NCBI RefSeq assembly: GCF_003515065.1
Contig: NZ_QXGH01000016.1
Span: forward strand, 1 to 64,000
DNA: 64,000 nt
Origin: Nocardioides immobilis
GTDB lineage: Bacteria; Actinomycetota; Actinomycetes; Propionibacteriales; Nocardioidaceae
Direction of reading: 5' to 3'
In this document: positions 1 to 9,179 of the stretch, in pieces
Layout: every line of letters begins with the position of its first letter
How positions within the stretch are numbered: position 1 is the first letter of the stretch
Translations under genes and position numbers: made by a program
The notes under the pieces: model-generated
Seen by the model: the letters and a program-made list of their open reading frames with translations, nothing else
Databases searched by the model: none
Told to the model about the DNA's origin: nothing

Positions 1-94
1 CGATCGGCTTGTTGGTCTCTTCGACGATCCGGACAGCTCCCTCACGGAACTCCCGGTCGTACTTCTTCCGCTTCTCTGGCATCTCGATCCTCAT
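1..94 (-). CDS. IS3-family transposase OrfA, N-terminal fragment (runs off left edge)
   Basis: Reading the minus strand from an ATG at 94 gives 31 codons that continue past the window edge. A second ATG at 82 begins MPEKRKKYDREFREGAVRIV, the typical opening of the helix-turn-helix OrfA protein of IS3-family insertion sequences. OrfA binds the element's ends and is normally joined to the OrfB DDE integrase by frameshifting; neither OrfB nor the rest of OrfA is in view. The element's terminus should lie between about 95 and 127, immediately next to the integrase remnant on the other strand. I am confident of the family because the motif is characteristic; the exact start is uncertain. Confidence 0.75.
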   Translation of the reverse strand, partial: MRIEMPEKRKKYDREFREGAVRIVEETNKPI

Positions 95-1290
95 TGTCGA
101 TGCCTCTACGGTCCGGGGGGAACCTCAAACAGGTCGCCTGCGTGCTGCGACCCGGCAGCGTGTCGGCCACCGACCTCGCGCTGCGTTCGTTCACCGCGTT
201 CCTGCTCGAGTGCGCACCCGAGGTCGGCTCGATCGCGCAGGTGACCCGACGCCACATCGAGGACTTCAAGCCCTGGCTGGCCAAACGGCCCGGACGCACC
301 GCCCCGCGGATAGGGCCGGCGACCACGCTCCAACGCCTCGGGACGCTGCGGATGTTCTTCGTCCGGATCGACGAATGGGACTGGCCCGAGGCACCCGCCC
401 GGGTCCCGATCTTCCTCGGCGACCTGCCACGCATCGACCACCCGTTACCCAAGGCACTCGATGACGCGGCCGCGGCCAGGCTGCTCCGTGCCGCTCAGGC
501 CGACCGCCGCATGCTGGTCCGGGTCACCATCGAGGTGCTGCTGCGCACCGGCCTGCGGGTCAGCGAGTACATCGCACTCCAGGCCGACGCTGTCGTCCAG
601 ATCGGTGCCGCACCCTGGCTCCACGTGCCGGTCGGCAAGCTCCACGAAGACCGATACCTGCCGCTGCATCCCGACCTGGTCACCCTGATCCAGGACTACC
701 GCGCCACCTTCGTCGACGCCGAGAACTCCTTGCTGCTGCCTAACGAGCGCGGCGGCCCGCTGGACCGTCACTGCGTCACCCGGATGATCAACCGGGCCGG
801 CCGAGCAGCCGGGCTCCCTCACATGCATCCCCACCAACTGCGCCACACCCTGGCCACCCAGGCCATCAACCGCGGCATGTCACTGGAAGCGATCGCAGCC
901 ATGCTGGGACACCGCAGTCTGGACATGACCCTGCGCTACGCCAAGATCGCCAACCGCACCGTCGCCGAGGAGTACTTCGCCGTCACCGACAAGGTCGACG
1001 CCCTCTACGGAAAGCCCGCCGCCCTGCCCGCCGACGCCATCGGCCCGAACATGGCCAAGCTGCGACGCGAGCACCACCGCCACCTCGGCAACGGCTACTG
1101 CACCAGGCCACCCGAACTCGACTGCGCCTTCGAGTCGATCTGCGAGAACTGCACGTTCTTCCAGACCAGCATCGAGTTCCGGCCCACCCTGCAAGCCCAA
1201 CACGACGACGCCGCCGCGAAGGGCCAGGACCACCGTGCCGCGCTCTTCAACGCAGTCCTCAACACCCTCGACGACAGCGAAGCATCATGA
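94..1290 (+). CDS. Tyrosine recombinase/integrase, probably 5'-truncated by an IS element
   Basis: This is a phage/transposon-type tyrosine recombinase that cuts and rejoins DNA through a 3'-phosphotyrosine. Numbering from the TTG at 94, the catalytic set is visible: R155 in GLRVSE, K182, H247 and R250 in HPHQLRH, H273 in LGHRS and nucleophile Y282 in LRYAKI. An N-terminal SAM-like core-binding domain spans roughly residues 20-95. A Cys-rich tail (GYC...DCAF...ICENC, about residues 345-372) may bind metal and is known from related transposon recombinases. Family similarity seems to begin only near residue 12 (KQVACVLRP); the preceding codons overlap the IS3 element, so the true N-terminus is probably lost. 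The catalytic domain is intact, but expression would depend on a borrowed start. No attachment site was recognised. Confidence 0.8.
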   Translation: MSMPLRSGGNLKQVACVLRPGSVSATDLALRSFTAFLLECAPEVGSIAQVTRRHIEDFKPWLAKRPGRTAPRIGPATTLQRLGTLRMFFVRIDEWDWPEAPARVPIFLGDLPRIDHPLPKALDDAAAARLLRAAQADRRMLVRVTIEVLLRTGLRVSEYIALQADAVVQIGAAPWLHVPVGKLHEDRYLPLHPDLVTLIQDYRATFVDAENSLLLPNERGGPLDRHCVTRMINRAGRAAGLPHMHPHQLRHTLATQAINRGMSLEAIAAMLGHRSLDMTLRYAKIANRTVAEEYFAVTDKVDALYGKPAALPADAIGPNMAKLRREHHRHLGNGYCTRPPELDCAFESICENCTFFQTSIEFRPTLQAQHDDAAAKGQDHRAALFNAVLNTLDDSEAS

Positions 1291-1387
1291 CCCCCTTGAC
1301 GGCGATCACCCGCATAATGCCGAGTAGCGGTCGCGGCCAATAGCTGAAGTCGGGGCGCTGCGTCCGATCGCGGTCTACCGTAACGAG

Positions 1388-2584
1388 ATGGTGCGCCTCC
1401 TGACAGTCCTCTTGATGACCGCCGCGGCGTCGATCCTCCCCGCCCTAGCCGGGCCCAGCGCTGACGCAGGCGCGGCGATGTGCGGAGGCTACGTCGTGAC
1501 CATCGACCTGAGCCAACCGGGAGCGCCCGACCCCGACCGGGACGCGTCTGACGTCGTGCTGGGCACCCCGGGCGACGACCGCATCGAGACCGGCCATGGC
1601 GCGGACGTGGTCTGTGCTGGTGCCGGCCACGACGTGGTGCGGGGCGGTCAGGGCCCCGACGTGCTGTACGGCGAGGCTGGCAACGACCTGGTCGACGGAG
1701 CCGACGGCTTCGACGACCTCCACGGCAACGCAGGGGCGGACACACTGCTTGGCGGGCGCCTCCACGACAACCTCTACCCGGGCGGAGGAGCGCCGAGCGG
1801 TAGGCGGGACCGATCGTACGGCGGCGGTGACCACGACCGCCTCTACAGCAGCGCCGGCGAAGACCTGCTCGTCGGGGGCAGCGGGCCGGACGCCGTCTTG
1901 TACGTCGATCTCGGTGGCGCGACCGGCGGCGTCACGGTCGACCTCATGGTGGCCGGGCGACAGGACACCGGAACCGGCGGCGTGGACGAGCTCGTCAGCA
2001 TCCGCGGTCTCGACGGCAGCGCCGGCGACGACGTCCTGTCCGGGAACGGCGGAAACAACACGATCTCTGGCCAGGGCGGGGTCGACATCCTGAAGGGCCG
2101 AGACGGGAACGACCACCTGACGGGTGGGCAGGGCACCACTGCCCGCGGCGGGAGGGGCAGAGACTGGATCTACGGCGCCGAGTGGGTCTACGCGGGACCG
2201 GGCGACGACCAGCTCCCGTCCAGCACCGCTGACGAGCTCATCGTCGGTGGCCCCGGAAGCGACACCATCAGGTACCTCTACCGGGAGTGCCGGCCCGGAT
2301 GTGAGGACGACCCAGGGCCCGTGTCGCTGACGATCGACCTCGCGAGGAACGGACCTCAGGACACCGGAGGCGGGGGCATGGACGAGCTCGTCGGCATCGA
2401 GAACATCATCACCGGCGCCGGCGACGACGTCCTGTCCGGCAACGGCGAAGCCAACCGGCTGGAGAGCCGGTGGGGAGACGACATCCTCAACGGTCGCGCG
2501 GGCGCCGACTGGCTGGACGGCGGCGACGACCACGACACCTGCAACGGGGGGCCCGGGCGCGACCGGATCGAAGACTGCGAGTGA
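1388..2584 (+). CDS. Secreted RTX-type calcium-binding repeat protein
   Basis: The 398-residue product opens with a signal peptide (MVRLLTVLLMTAAASILPALAGPSADAGA). It then consists almost wholly of glycine/aspartate-rich nonapeptides of the GGxGxDxLx type, for example GGQGPDVLYG and GNDLVDG. Such hemolysin-type repeats fold into a parallel beta-roll that binds Ca2+ outside the cell. No protease, lipase or other catalytic domain is present, so this is a stand-alone beta-roll. Two blocks (about residues 190-250 and 320-385) are near copies sharing QDTG-GG-DEL and AGDDVLSGNG. It stands alone; the promoter in the 97-bp gap upstream is not obvious. The specific role is unknown. Confidence 0.8.
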   Translation: MVRLLTVLLMTAAASILPALAGPSADAGAAMCGGYVVTIDLSQPGAPDPDRDASDVVLGTPGDDRIETGHGADVVCAGAGHDVVRGGQGPDVLYGEAGNDLVDGADGFDDLHGNAGADTLLGGRLHDNLYPGGGAPSGRRDRSYGGGDHDRLYSSAGEDLLVGGSGPDAVLYVDLGGATGGVTVDLMVAGRQDTGTGGVDELVSIRGLDGSAGDDVLSGNGGNNTISGQGGVDILKGRDGNDHLTGGQGTTARGGRGRDWIYGAEWVYAGPGDDQLPSSTADELIVGGPGSDTIRYLYRECRPGCEDDPGPVSLTIDLARNGPQDTGGGGMDELVGIENIITGAGDDVLSGNGEANRLESRWGDDILNGRAGADWLDGGDDHDTCNGGPGRDRIEDCE

Positions 2585-2698
2585 CGCCCGGAGCGCCACG
2601 CTACTGTCGCCCTGCGTGCTCGCGGAGCTGCACGCTATTGCTGCTCGAGGGGCGTTCTTCTCGGACTGACGGGTACTGGTCATGTGCGTGCCCGTCGA

Positions 2699-2718
2699 GT
2701 CTCGCCTTCGGGTGAGAC
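2699..2718. terminator. UUCG-tetraloop hairpin between convergent genes
   Basis: GTCTCGCC-TTCG-GGTGAGAC forms an 8-bp stem (one G-T pair) closed by a very stable cUUCGg tetraloop. It lies between the convergent RTX gene and the polyprenyl synthase gene. There is no T-tract, so termination is inferred from position only. Confidence 0.45.
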
Positions 2719-2727
2719 ACGCTCATA

Positions 2728-2762
2728 CCCGTGGGTGCGAGCGCGGCGGGCACGCCCACGGG
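2728..2762. repeat. GC-rich inverted repeat in the convergent intergenic region
   Basis: CCCGTGGG at 2728-2735 is complemented by CCCACGGG at 2755-2762. It lies just after the tetraloop hairpin and about 30 bp beyond the stop of the polyprenyl synthase. It may be the terminator for the nuo operon's last gene. There is no T-tract. Confidence 0.4.
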
Positions 2763-2794
2763 CGGCGCCCTAACGCCGCGCGCCTCGTGCGCGA

Positions 2795-3793
2795 TCAGGC
2801 GGTGCGGACGGCGACGACGTCGGCGAAGGCCTCGAGGGCGCTGCGGACGGAGCCCTCGGGGAGTACGCCGAGGCGGGCCTTGGCCTCCTGGGCGCGGGCG
2901 ACGACGTACGCGCGGGCCTCGTCCATCGCAGGGTGCTTCCGCAGCAGGTCGAGGGCCTCGGCGTGGAGAGCGTCGTCGGTGAGCGGAGCGGCCAGCAGCT
3001 CGTGCAGCCGGGCGTCGGCCGGGTCGGTCGACGCCTTCGCCATCAGCACCGGCAGGGTCGGCACGCCCTCTCGGAGGTCGGTGCCGGGCGTCTTGCCGGA
3101 CTCGGCCGACTCCGAGGCGATGTCGAGGATGTCGTCGGAGAGCTGGAAGGCGGTGCCGACGAGCTCGCCGTACGCCGTCAGGGCGGTGACCACCTCTGCC
3201 GGCGCACCGCCGAACAGCGCGCCGTATCGGGCCGACGTGGCGATCAGCGAGCCGGTCTTGCCGGCGACGACCTCGAGGTAGTGCTGCAGCGGGTCCTCGT
3301 CGGGTCCCGGTACGACGGTCTCGAGGATCTGGCCCTCGACCAGCCGGGTGAACGTCTCCGCCTGGATCCGCACCGCCTCCGGGCCGAGCTGCGCGGTCAG
3401 CTCGGAGGACTTCGCGAACAGCCAGTCGCCGGTGAGGATCGCGACCAGGTTGTCGTAGCGTGAGTTCGCCGAGTCGGCACCGCGGCGCAGCGCGGCCTCG
3501 TCCATGACATCGTCGTGGTACAGCGAGCCGACGTGGGTGATCTCGACGACGCACGCCGCGGTCCTGACCTCGTCGGCGTCGGGCCGGTTGCCGGCCTCGG
3601 CAGCCAGCAGCACCAGCAGCGGCCGGAACCGCTTGCCGCCGGCGGCGAGCAGGTGGCGGGCCGCCTCGGTGACGTACGGCGCCCGGCTGCTCGCGTGCTC
3701 GAAGAGTGCCGCTTCGACGGCCGTCATCCGCTCGCGCAGGCGGTTGGCGAGTGCGTCGTCGGTGATCGGCAAAGCCAGTTCGGCAGGGCTCAC
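2795..3793 (-). CDS. Polyprenyl diphosphate synthase (long-chain, menaquinone side chain)
   Basis: This all-trans prenyltransferase condenses isopentenyl diphosphate onto an allylic primer to build the isoprenoid tail of menaquinone. The 332-aa length and both Asp-rich motifs fit the IspA/IspB/HepT family: first motif DDVMD (residues 94-98, after LYH) and second motif DDILD (about 218-222, after FQLS). GGKRFRP (52-58) is the usual diphosphate-binding segment. The GTG start at 3793 overlaps the nuoN TGA as GTGA, so it is the distal gene of the nuo operon. That couples quinone-tail supply to complex I. Chain length cannot be read with certainty; a role in menaquinone is inferred from men genes elsewhere in the window. 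Confidence 0.88.
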   Translation of the reverse strand: MSPAELALPITDDALANRLRERMTAVEAALFEHASSRAPYVTEAARHLLAAGGKRFRPLLVLLAAEAGNRPDADEVRTAACVVEITHVGSLYHDDVMDEAALRRGADSANSRYDNLVAILTGDWLFAKSSELTAQLGPEAVRIQAETFTRLVEGQILETVVPGPDEDPLQHYLEVVAGKTGSLIATSARYGALFGGAPAEVVTALTAYGELVGTAFQLSDDILDIASESAESGKTPGTDLREGVPTLPVLMAKASTDPADARLHELLAAPLTDDALHAEALDLLRKHPAMDEARAYVVARAQEAKARLGVLPEGSVRSALEAFADVVAVRTA

Positions 3794-5385
3794 CTGATGA
3801 AGTCTCCCGCACTCCCCACCAGGTCGAGCACCGGCCCCGGCACAACGCCGAGCACGACCGTCGCGGCGAGGCAGATCGCGACCGTGCCGACGGTCAGCAG
3901 CGAGGGCTCACTGACGGCAGCCGTCCCGTCCGGGTCGGGGTCGCTGAAGAACATCACCCGGATGTGCCGGATGTAGAAGTAGACCGCCACGATGCTGGTC
4001 CCGATCGCGACCAGGACGACCGGCCAGAACCCGGCCGACATCGCCGAGGTGAAGACCGCCCACTTGCCCACGAAGCCCGAGGTGAGCGGGATGCCCGCCA
4101 TCGAGAGCAGGAAGAACGCGAACGCTCCGGCGACGAGCGGCGAGCGCTTGCCCAGCCCGGTCCACGCGGCCGTGCCCGTCGCCTCGCCGCCGGCGTCGCG
4201 GACCACGGTGACGAGCGCGAAGGCGCCGACCGAGGCGAAGCCGTAGGTCGTCAGGTAGAAGAGCACGCCCTCGAGGGAGGAGTACTGACCGATCGCGAGG
4301 TCTCCCGTCCCCTGCGCGCCGATCATGCCGGTCAGCAGGAACCCGGTGTGGGCGACCGCGGAGTAGGCGAGCATCCGCTTCACGTCGGTCTGGACCACGG
4401 CGAGCACGGCACCGAGCAGCATCGTGGCGATCGCGACCACCGCGAGCATCGGCTGCCAGCTCCACCGCTCGGCGTCGAACGCGACGTAGAAGAGGCGCAG
4501 GAGCGCACCGAAGGCCGCGATCTTGGTGGCGGCCGACATGAACGCGGTCACCGCGGTGGGCGCACCCTGGTAGACGTCCGGCGTCCACGCCTGGAACGGC
4601 GCGGCGCCGACCTTGAAGAGGAGGCCGACCGCGAGCAGCGCGATGCCCCCCAGGAGCAGGCCGTGGTCGCCGTTGCCGGCCCGCACCGCCTGGTCGATGC
4701 CGGCGAACGAGACCGAGCCGGCGTAGCCGTAGACGAGCGCGGCGCCGTACAGGAAGAACCCGGAGGAGAAGGCGCCGAGCAGGAAGTACTTGAGCGCCGC
4801 CTCCTGGCTCAGCAGCCGGCGGCGGCGCGCCAAGCCGCACAGCAGGTAGAGCGGGAGCGAGAGCACCTCGAGCGCGACGAACATCGTGAGCAGGTCGCCG
4901 GACGCCGGGAAGAGCAGCATGCCGCCGATCGCAAACAGCAGCAGCGGGTAGACCTCGGTGTGGTCGAGGCCCTTGGTGGCGGCCAGCCGCTCGGCCTCGG
5001 TGCCGGGCAGCGCCGCGGCCTGGCCGGCGAACGACGAGAGCCCGCCCTCGAGCCGCCGCTCGGCGAAGAGGGCGGTGCCGAGGATCCCGAAGACCAGCAG
5101 CAGTCCCCACAGGTAGAGGGTCGGCCCGTCGACGATGATGCTGCCCTCGGCGCCGACCAGACCCCGTGCGGCGCCATCGGCGTGCACCTCGATGTCGGTC
5201 GCGATCCAGATGGTGGCGGCCAGCGCTGCAACGAGTCCGCCCACGGTCACCAGGATCTGCGGCAGCCTCCGCCTCTCACGGGGGAAGAAGGCCTCGACCA
5301 GCACGCCGGCGCACGCGGCGCCGAAGACGACGAACAGCGGGAGGAGCTCGACGTACTCGAGGGTCGGCTTGCTGAACTCGGGCAT
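3790..5385 (-). CDS. nuoN: NADH-quinone oxidoreductase subunit N
   Basis: NuoN is one of three antiporter-like membrane subunits that translocate protons in complex I. The 531-aa product is hydrophobic throughout, with about 14 membrane segments. It carries the proton_antipo_M signature, including KVGAAPFQAWTPDVYQGAPT, whose lysine and nearby charged residues lie in the proton channel. Residues 1-30 form the first helix. The ATG overlaps the nuoM stop by one base (TGATG), and its own stop overlaps the prenyl synthase GTG. Length is somewhat above the roughly 485-aa E. coli protein because of a longer loop around residues 100-140. Confidence 0.95.
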   Translation of the reverse strand: MPEFSKPTLEYVELLPLFVVFGAACAGVLVEAFFPRERRRLPQILVTVGGLVAALAATIWIATDIEVHADGAARGLVGAEGSIIVDGPTLYLWGLLLVFGILGTALFAERRLEGGLSSFAGQAAALPGTEAERLAATKGLDHTEVYPLLLFAIGGMLLFPASGDLLTMFVALEVLSLPLYLLCGLARRRRLLSQEAALKYFLLGAFSSGFFLYGAALVYGYAGSVSFAGIDQAVRAGNGDHGLLLGGIALLAVGLLFKVGAAPFQAWTPDVYQGAPTAVTAFMSAATKIAAFGALLRLFYVAFDAERWSWQPMLAVVAIATMLLGAVLAVVQTDVKRMLAYSAVAHTGFLLTGMIGAQGTGDLAIGQYSSLEGVLFYLTTYGFASVGAFALVTVVRDAGGEATGTAAWTGLGKRSPLVAGAFAFFLLSMAGIPLTSGFVGKWAVFTSAMSAGFWPVVLVAIGTSIVAVYFYIRHIRVMFFSDPDPDGTAAVSEPSLLTVGTVAICLAATVVLGVVPGPVLDLVGSAGDFIR

Positions 5386-6911
5386 CAGTGGCCACCCTCC
5401 GTCTCGCTGTTGGCTTCGTCTGCCGGTGGCACGTCCGGGCCGTCGTCATCGACGCCGACGTGGGCCAGCAGGTCGTCGGTGAACGGGTTCGCGACGTCGA
5501 GCAGCGGGGCAGGGTAGAAGCCGAAGAGGACCAGCGCGACCATCAGCGGCGCGACGGCGCCGAGCTCGCGCAGGCCGAGGTCGGCGGTGCCCTCGACATC
5601 GGGCGGGGTCGGTCCGGTCATCGTGCGCTGGTACATCCACAGCACGTAGACCGCTGCCCACACGACGCCGGTGACGGCGATCGCACCGGCCCACCAGGCG
5701 TAGTCGAAGGCCGACACCAGCACCAGGAACTCGGACACGAACGGGCTGAGTCCGGGCAGGCCCAGCGTGGCCAGGCCGGCGACGAGGAACAGGCCGGCGA
5801 GCACCGGCGTGGCCTTCTCGAGACCGGCCATCTCGCTGATCAGCATGGTGCCGCGGCGGTGGTAGATGTAGCCGGCGATGAGGAACAGCGCGGCGGTGCC
5901 GATGCCATGGTTGACCATGTAGAGCACCGCGCCGGACGAGCCCTGGCTGGTCAGCGCGAAGATGCCGAGCGTGATGAAGCCGAAGTGGCTGAGCGAGGTG
6001 AGACCGATCAGGCGCAGGACGTCGTCCTGACCGATCGCCACGAGCGCGCCGTACACGATCGAGATCAGCGCCAGCACGATCACCACCGGCGTCGCCCACT
6101 CCGACGCCTCCGGGAAGATCCCGAGGCAGAAGCGCAGCATGCCGAAGGTGCCGATCTTGTCGAGGACGCAGACCAGCAGCACCGACGTGCCGGGGGTCGC
6201 CTTCTCTGTGGTGTCGGCAAGCCAGGTGTGCAGCGGGAACAGCGGCGCCTTGATCGCGAACGCGATGAAGAAGCCGATGAACAGCCAGCGGCCGGCGTCG
6301 GTGCCGATGTCGAGCGCGGCCAGGTCGGAGAGGAGGTACGACGGCTCGCCCTGCTCGGCGGAGACGACGTAGAGCCCGATCACCGAGGCGAGCAGCACCA
6401 GCCCGCCGGCGAGCTGGAACATCAGGAACTTCATCGCGGCGGCGCCACGGCCCTCGCGGCCGAAGCCACCGATCAGGAAGTACGCCGGGATCAGCGTCGC
6501 CTCGAAGACGACGTAGAAGAGGAACACGTCGGTCGCGCAGAAGACCGCGAGCGAGAGCGCCTCGAGCGCCAAGGCCCACGCGACGAACGCCCGGGCCCCA
6601 CCGCCCTTCGCGTCGTCCGCGGCGAACCACTCGGCAGCGAGCACCAGCGGCACGAGCGTCACGGTCAGCAGGACCATCAGCAACCCGAGCCCGTCGAGGC
6701 CGAGGGCGTAGTGGACGCCGAACGCCTCGATCCAGGTGTAGGTCTCCTTGAGCTGCATGCCGTCGTCGAGCTGGTACGAGAACGCGGCGACGATGCCGAC
6801 GACGAGCGTGGCGACCGCCACGCCCATGCCGAGCAGCTTGCTGAGCGTCGCCGGCGCCACGGCGACGAGGATCGCGCCGACCAGCGGGAGCCAGATCAGG
6901 GTGGACAACAT
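5385..6911 (-). CDS. nuoM: NADH-quinone oxidoreductase subunit M
   Basis: NuoM is the middle antiporter-like subunit of the complex I membrane arm. The 508-aa protein begins [15 protein letters not shown] and has about 14 transmembrane segments. Key conserved elements include the helix-5 glutamate in AEWFAADD...FVVFEATLIPAYFLIG and the lysine of AFAIKAPLFPLHTWL. It is joined to nuoL and nuoN by one-base TGATG overlaps, so translation of the three large subunits is probably coupled. The hydrophilic C-terminal tail (DDDGPDVPPADEANSETEGGH) is a lineage-type extension without a known role. Confidence 0.96.
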   Translation of the reverse strand: MLSTLIWLPLVGAILVAVAPATLSKLLGMGVAVATLVVGIVAAFSYQLDDGMQLKETYTWIEAFGVHYALGLDGLGLLMVLLTVTLVPLVLAAEWFAADDAKGGGARAFVAWALALEALSLAVFCATDVFLFYVVFEATLIPAYFLIGGFGREGRGAAAMKFLMFQLAGGLVLLASVIGLYVVSAEQGEPSYLLSDLAALDIGTDAGRWLFIGFFIAFAIKAPLFPLHTWLADTTEKATPGTSVLLVCVLDKIGTFGMLRFCLGIFPEASEWATPVVIVLALISIVYGALVAIGQDDVLRLIGLTSLSHFGFITLGIFALTSQGSSGAVLYMVNHGIGTAALFLIAGYIYHRRGTMLISEMAGLEKATPVLAGLFLVAGLATLGLPGLSPFVSEFLVLVSAFDYAWWAGAIAVTGVVWAAVYVLWMYQRTMTGPTPPDVEGTADLGLRELGAVAPLMVALVLFGFYPAPLLDVANPFTDDLLAHVGVDDDGPDVPPADEANSETEGGH

Positions 6912-8878
6912 CAGAGGTTCACCGCCACCAGGGTCAGGACGAGGATCAGGGCGCCCCCGAGCACGGACAGGGCGTAGGACCGCACGTAGCCCGTCTGGAG
7001 CCGGCGCAGTCCCTGGCCGATGCCGCCGACGACGGTCGCGCCGCCGGTGAACGCACCGTCGACCACGCCGCGGTCGCTGGCGACCAGCGCGGTCACCAGC
7101 TGCCCAGTGGGCCGTACGACGAGCCCGTCGTTGATCGCGTCGCCGTAGAGGTCGGCGCGGGCGGCCTTGGTCACGAAGGAGACGTCCGTCGGTGCCTCAC
7201 GCGGGACGTCGCGCCTCTGGAACAGCAGGAACGCGAGCGCCACGCCGACACCGACGACGAGGACGACGATCAGGGTGATCACGATCGCTGGCAGCGGCGG
7301 CTCCTCGTGCGCGGCGTGGCCGACCACCGGGCTGAGGAAGTCGACGATCCAGTCACCGGCGAGCATCACGCCGCCGAGGACGGAGAGCGCGGCCAGCACG
7401 ATGAGCGGGACGGTCATCACGGCCGGCGACTCGTGCGGGTGCACGCCGTCCTCCCAGCGCTGCTTCGTGAAGAAGGTCAGCAGCATCATCCGGGTCATGT
7501 AGAAGCCGGTGATGCCGGCGCCGAGCAGGGCGCACAGGCCTACCAGCAGGTTCTCGGTCAGCGCGACCTCGATGATCTTGTCCTTGGAGAAGAAGCCCGA
7601 GAACCCGGGGAAGCCGATGATCGCCAGGTAGCCCATGGCGAACGTCAGGAACGTCACCGGAAGCAGCTTCTGCAGGCCGCCGTAGTGACGCATGTCCACG
7701 TCGTCGTCCATCGCGTGCATGACCGAGCCGGCGCCCAGGAACATGTTGGCCTTGAAGAATCCGTGCGTCAGCAGGTGGAAGATCGCGAACGCGTAGCCGG
7801 CGACACCGAGGCCGGCGCCCAGCATCATGTAGCCGATCTGGCTCATCGTGGACCCCGCCAGGCCCTTCTTGATGTCGTCCTTCGCGCAGCCGAGGATCGC
7901 ACCCCAGAGGAGCGTGACCGTCGCGACGATGACGACCGCCGTCTGTGCGGTCGGCGCCAGCTCGAAGATGAAGTTGGAGCGGGTGATCAGGTAGACGCCC
8001 GCGGTCACCATGGTCGCGGCGTGGATGAGCGCCGAGACCGGGGTCGGGCCCTCCATCGCGTCGAGGAGCCAGGCCTGGAGCGGGACCTGGGCGGACTTGC
8101 CGCAGGCGCCGATGAGCAGGAGGACGCCGATCCAGTTCAGGGTCGACTCGTCGAGCGCCCCGATCGCGTCGCCCGCCGAGACCGCGGCGCTGATGCCGCT
8201 GAAGCTGAGCGTCCCGAAGGTGACGAACATCAGGAAGATCGCCAGCGCCATCCCCATGTCGCCGACCCGGTTGATGACGAACGCCTTCTTGGCGGCCGCG
8301 GCCGCGGACGGCTTGTGCTGCCAGAACCCGATGAGGAGGTACGACGCGAGGCCGACGCCCTCCCAGCCGAGGAACAGCCCGACGTAGTTCTCCGACAGCA
8401 CCAGCATCAGCATCGCTGCGACGAAGAGGTTGAGGTAGCCGAAGAACCGCCGCCGGCGCGGGTCGTGCGCCATGTAGCCGATCGAGTAGACGTGGATCAG
8501 CGAGCCGACGCCGGTGATGAGCAGCAGGAACATCGCCGACAGCGGGTCGTAGAGCAGGTCCATCCCGATGTCGAGGCCACCGGTCTGGATCCAGTCGAAG
8601 AGGTGCTGGGAGACCTGGCGGTCCGCGTCGTCGCGTCCGAGGACGCTGAAGAAGCAGATCAGGCTGATCACGAACGACCCGATCGGCAGCCCGGCGCCGA
8701 GGTAGTGACCCCACTTGTCGGTGTACTTGCCGCCGAGCAGCAGCACCGCAGCACCGAACAGCGGCAGCGCGATGATCAGCCACAGCAGCGAGAAGACGCC
8801 GTCGGCGCCGGTCGGCGCGACCACCGGGATGTGGTGCTCGGCCTCCACGGCAGCGGTCAGCAACAGGTGAGAACTCAT
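6911..8878 (-). CDS. nuoL: NADH-quinone oxidoreductase subunit L
   Basis: NuoL is the distal antiporter-like subunit and carries the long lateral helix that runs along the membrane arm. At 655 aa it matches the family. Motifs seen are the conserved YNxxDxxGDxGM-like segment ([18 protein letters not shown]), [32 protein letters not shown] with the channel lysine and histidines, and FFSKDKI. The C-terminal region after residue 500 supplies the lateral helix and the final membrane segment. The stop overlaps the nuoM ATG by one base; the start lies 7 bp past the nuoK stop. Confidence 0.96.
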   Translation of the reverse strand: MSSHLLLTAAVEAEHHIPVVAPTGADGVFSLLWLIIALPLFGAAVLLLGGKYTDKWGHYLGAGLPIGSFVISLICFFSVLGRDDADRQVSQHLFDWIQTGGLDIGMDLLYDPLSAMFLLLITGVGSLIHVYSIGYMAHDPRRRRFFGYLNLFVAAMLMLVLSENYVGLFLGWEGVGLASYLLIGFWQHKPSAAAAAKKAFVINRVGDMGMALAIFLMFVTFGTLSFSGISAAVSAGDAIGALDESTLNWIGVLLLIGACGKSAQVPLQAWLLDAMEGPTPVSALIHAATMVTAGVYLITRSNFIFELAPTAQTAVVIVATVTLLWGAILGCAKDDIKKGLAGSTMSQIGYMMLGAGLGVAGYAFAIFHLLTHGFFKANMFLGAGSVMHAMDDDVDMRHYGGLQKLLPVTFLTFAMGYLAIIGFPGFSGFFSKDKIIEVALTENLLVGLCALLGAGITGFYMTRMMLLTFFTKQRWEDGVHPHESPAVMTVPLIVLAALSVLGGVMLAGDWIVDFLSPVVGHAAHEEPPLPAIVITLIVVLVVGVGVALAFLLFQRRDVPREAPTDVSFVTKAARADLYGDAINDGLVVRPTGQLVTALVASDRGVVDGAFTGGATVVGGIGQGLRRLQTGYVRSYALSVLGGALILVLTLVAVNL

Positions 8879-8885
8879 CGGCCCC

Positions 8886-9179
8886 TCAGAACTTCAACAG
8901 GCTGGCGTCGTCGACGGAGGCCGACCGACGGGTCCGGAAGATGGTCATGATGATCGCGAGCCCGACCACGACCTCGGCCGCGGCCACCACCATCACGAAG
9001 AAGGCGGCCACCTGACCGTCGAGGTTGCCGTGCTGGTGGGCGAACGCCACGAAGGCCAGGTTGCAGGCGTTGAGCATCAGCTCGACGCACATGAACACGA
9101 CGATCGCGTTGCGGCGGGTCAGCACCCCGATCGACCCGATCGTGAACAGGACCGCCGAGAGGACGACGTACTCGGTCAT
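8886..9179 (-). CDS. nuoK: NADH-quinone oxidoreductase subunit K
   Basis: NuoK is a small (97 aa) three-helix subunit of the complex I proton channel. The sequence shows [18 protein letters not shown], holding the essential membrane glutamate of helix 2 (CVELML). A second buried acid lies in [13 protein letters not shown]. It matches the MrpC/NuoK fold. The ATG at 9179 overlaps the nuoJ TGA as ATGA. Confidence 0.95.
   Translation of the reverse strand: MTEYVVLSAVLFTIGSIGVLTRRNAIVVFMCVELMLNACNLAFVAFAHQHGNLDGQVAAFFVMVVAAAEVVVGLAIIMTIFRTRRSASVDDASLLKF

Noticed and set aside
1..2600. Prophage or integrative element at the left edge
   Set aside because: Only one recombinase and an IS fragment are visible; no phage structural genes, att repeats or tRNA target are in the window.
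3964..5517. Long plus-strand open frame antisense to nuoN
   Set aside because: GC-rich third positions keep antisense frames open; the product is Arg/Gln/His-rich with no domain, while nuoN on the other strand is unmistakable.
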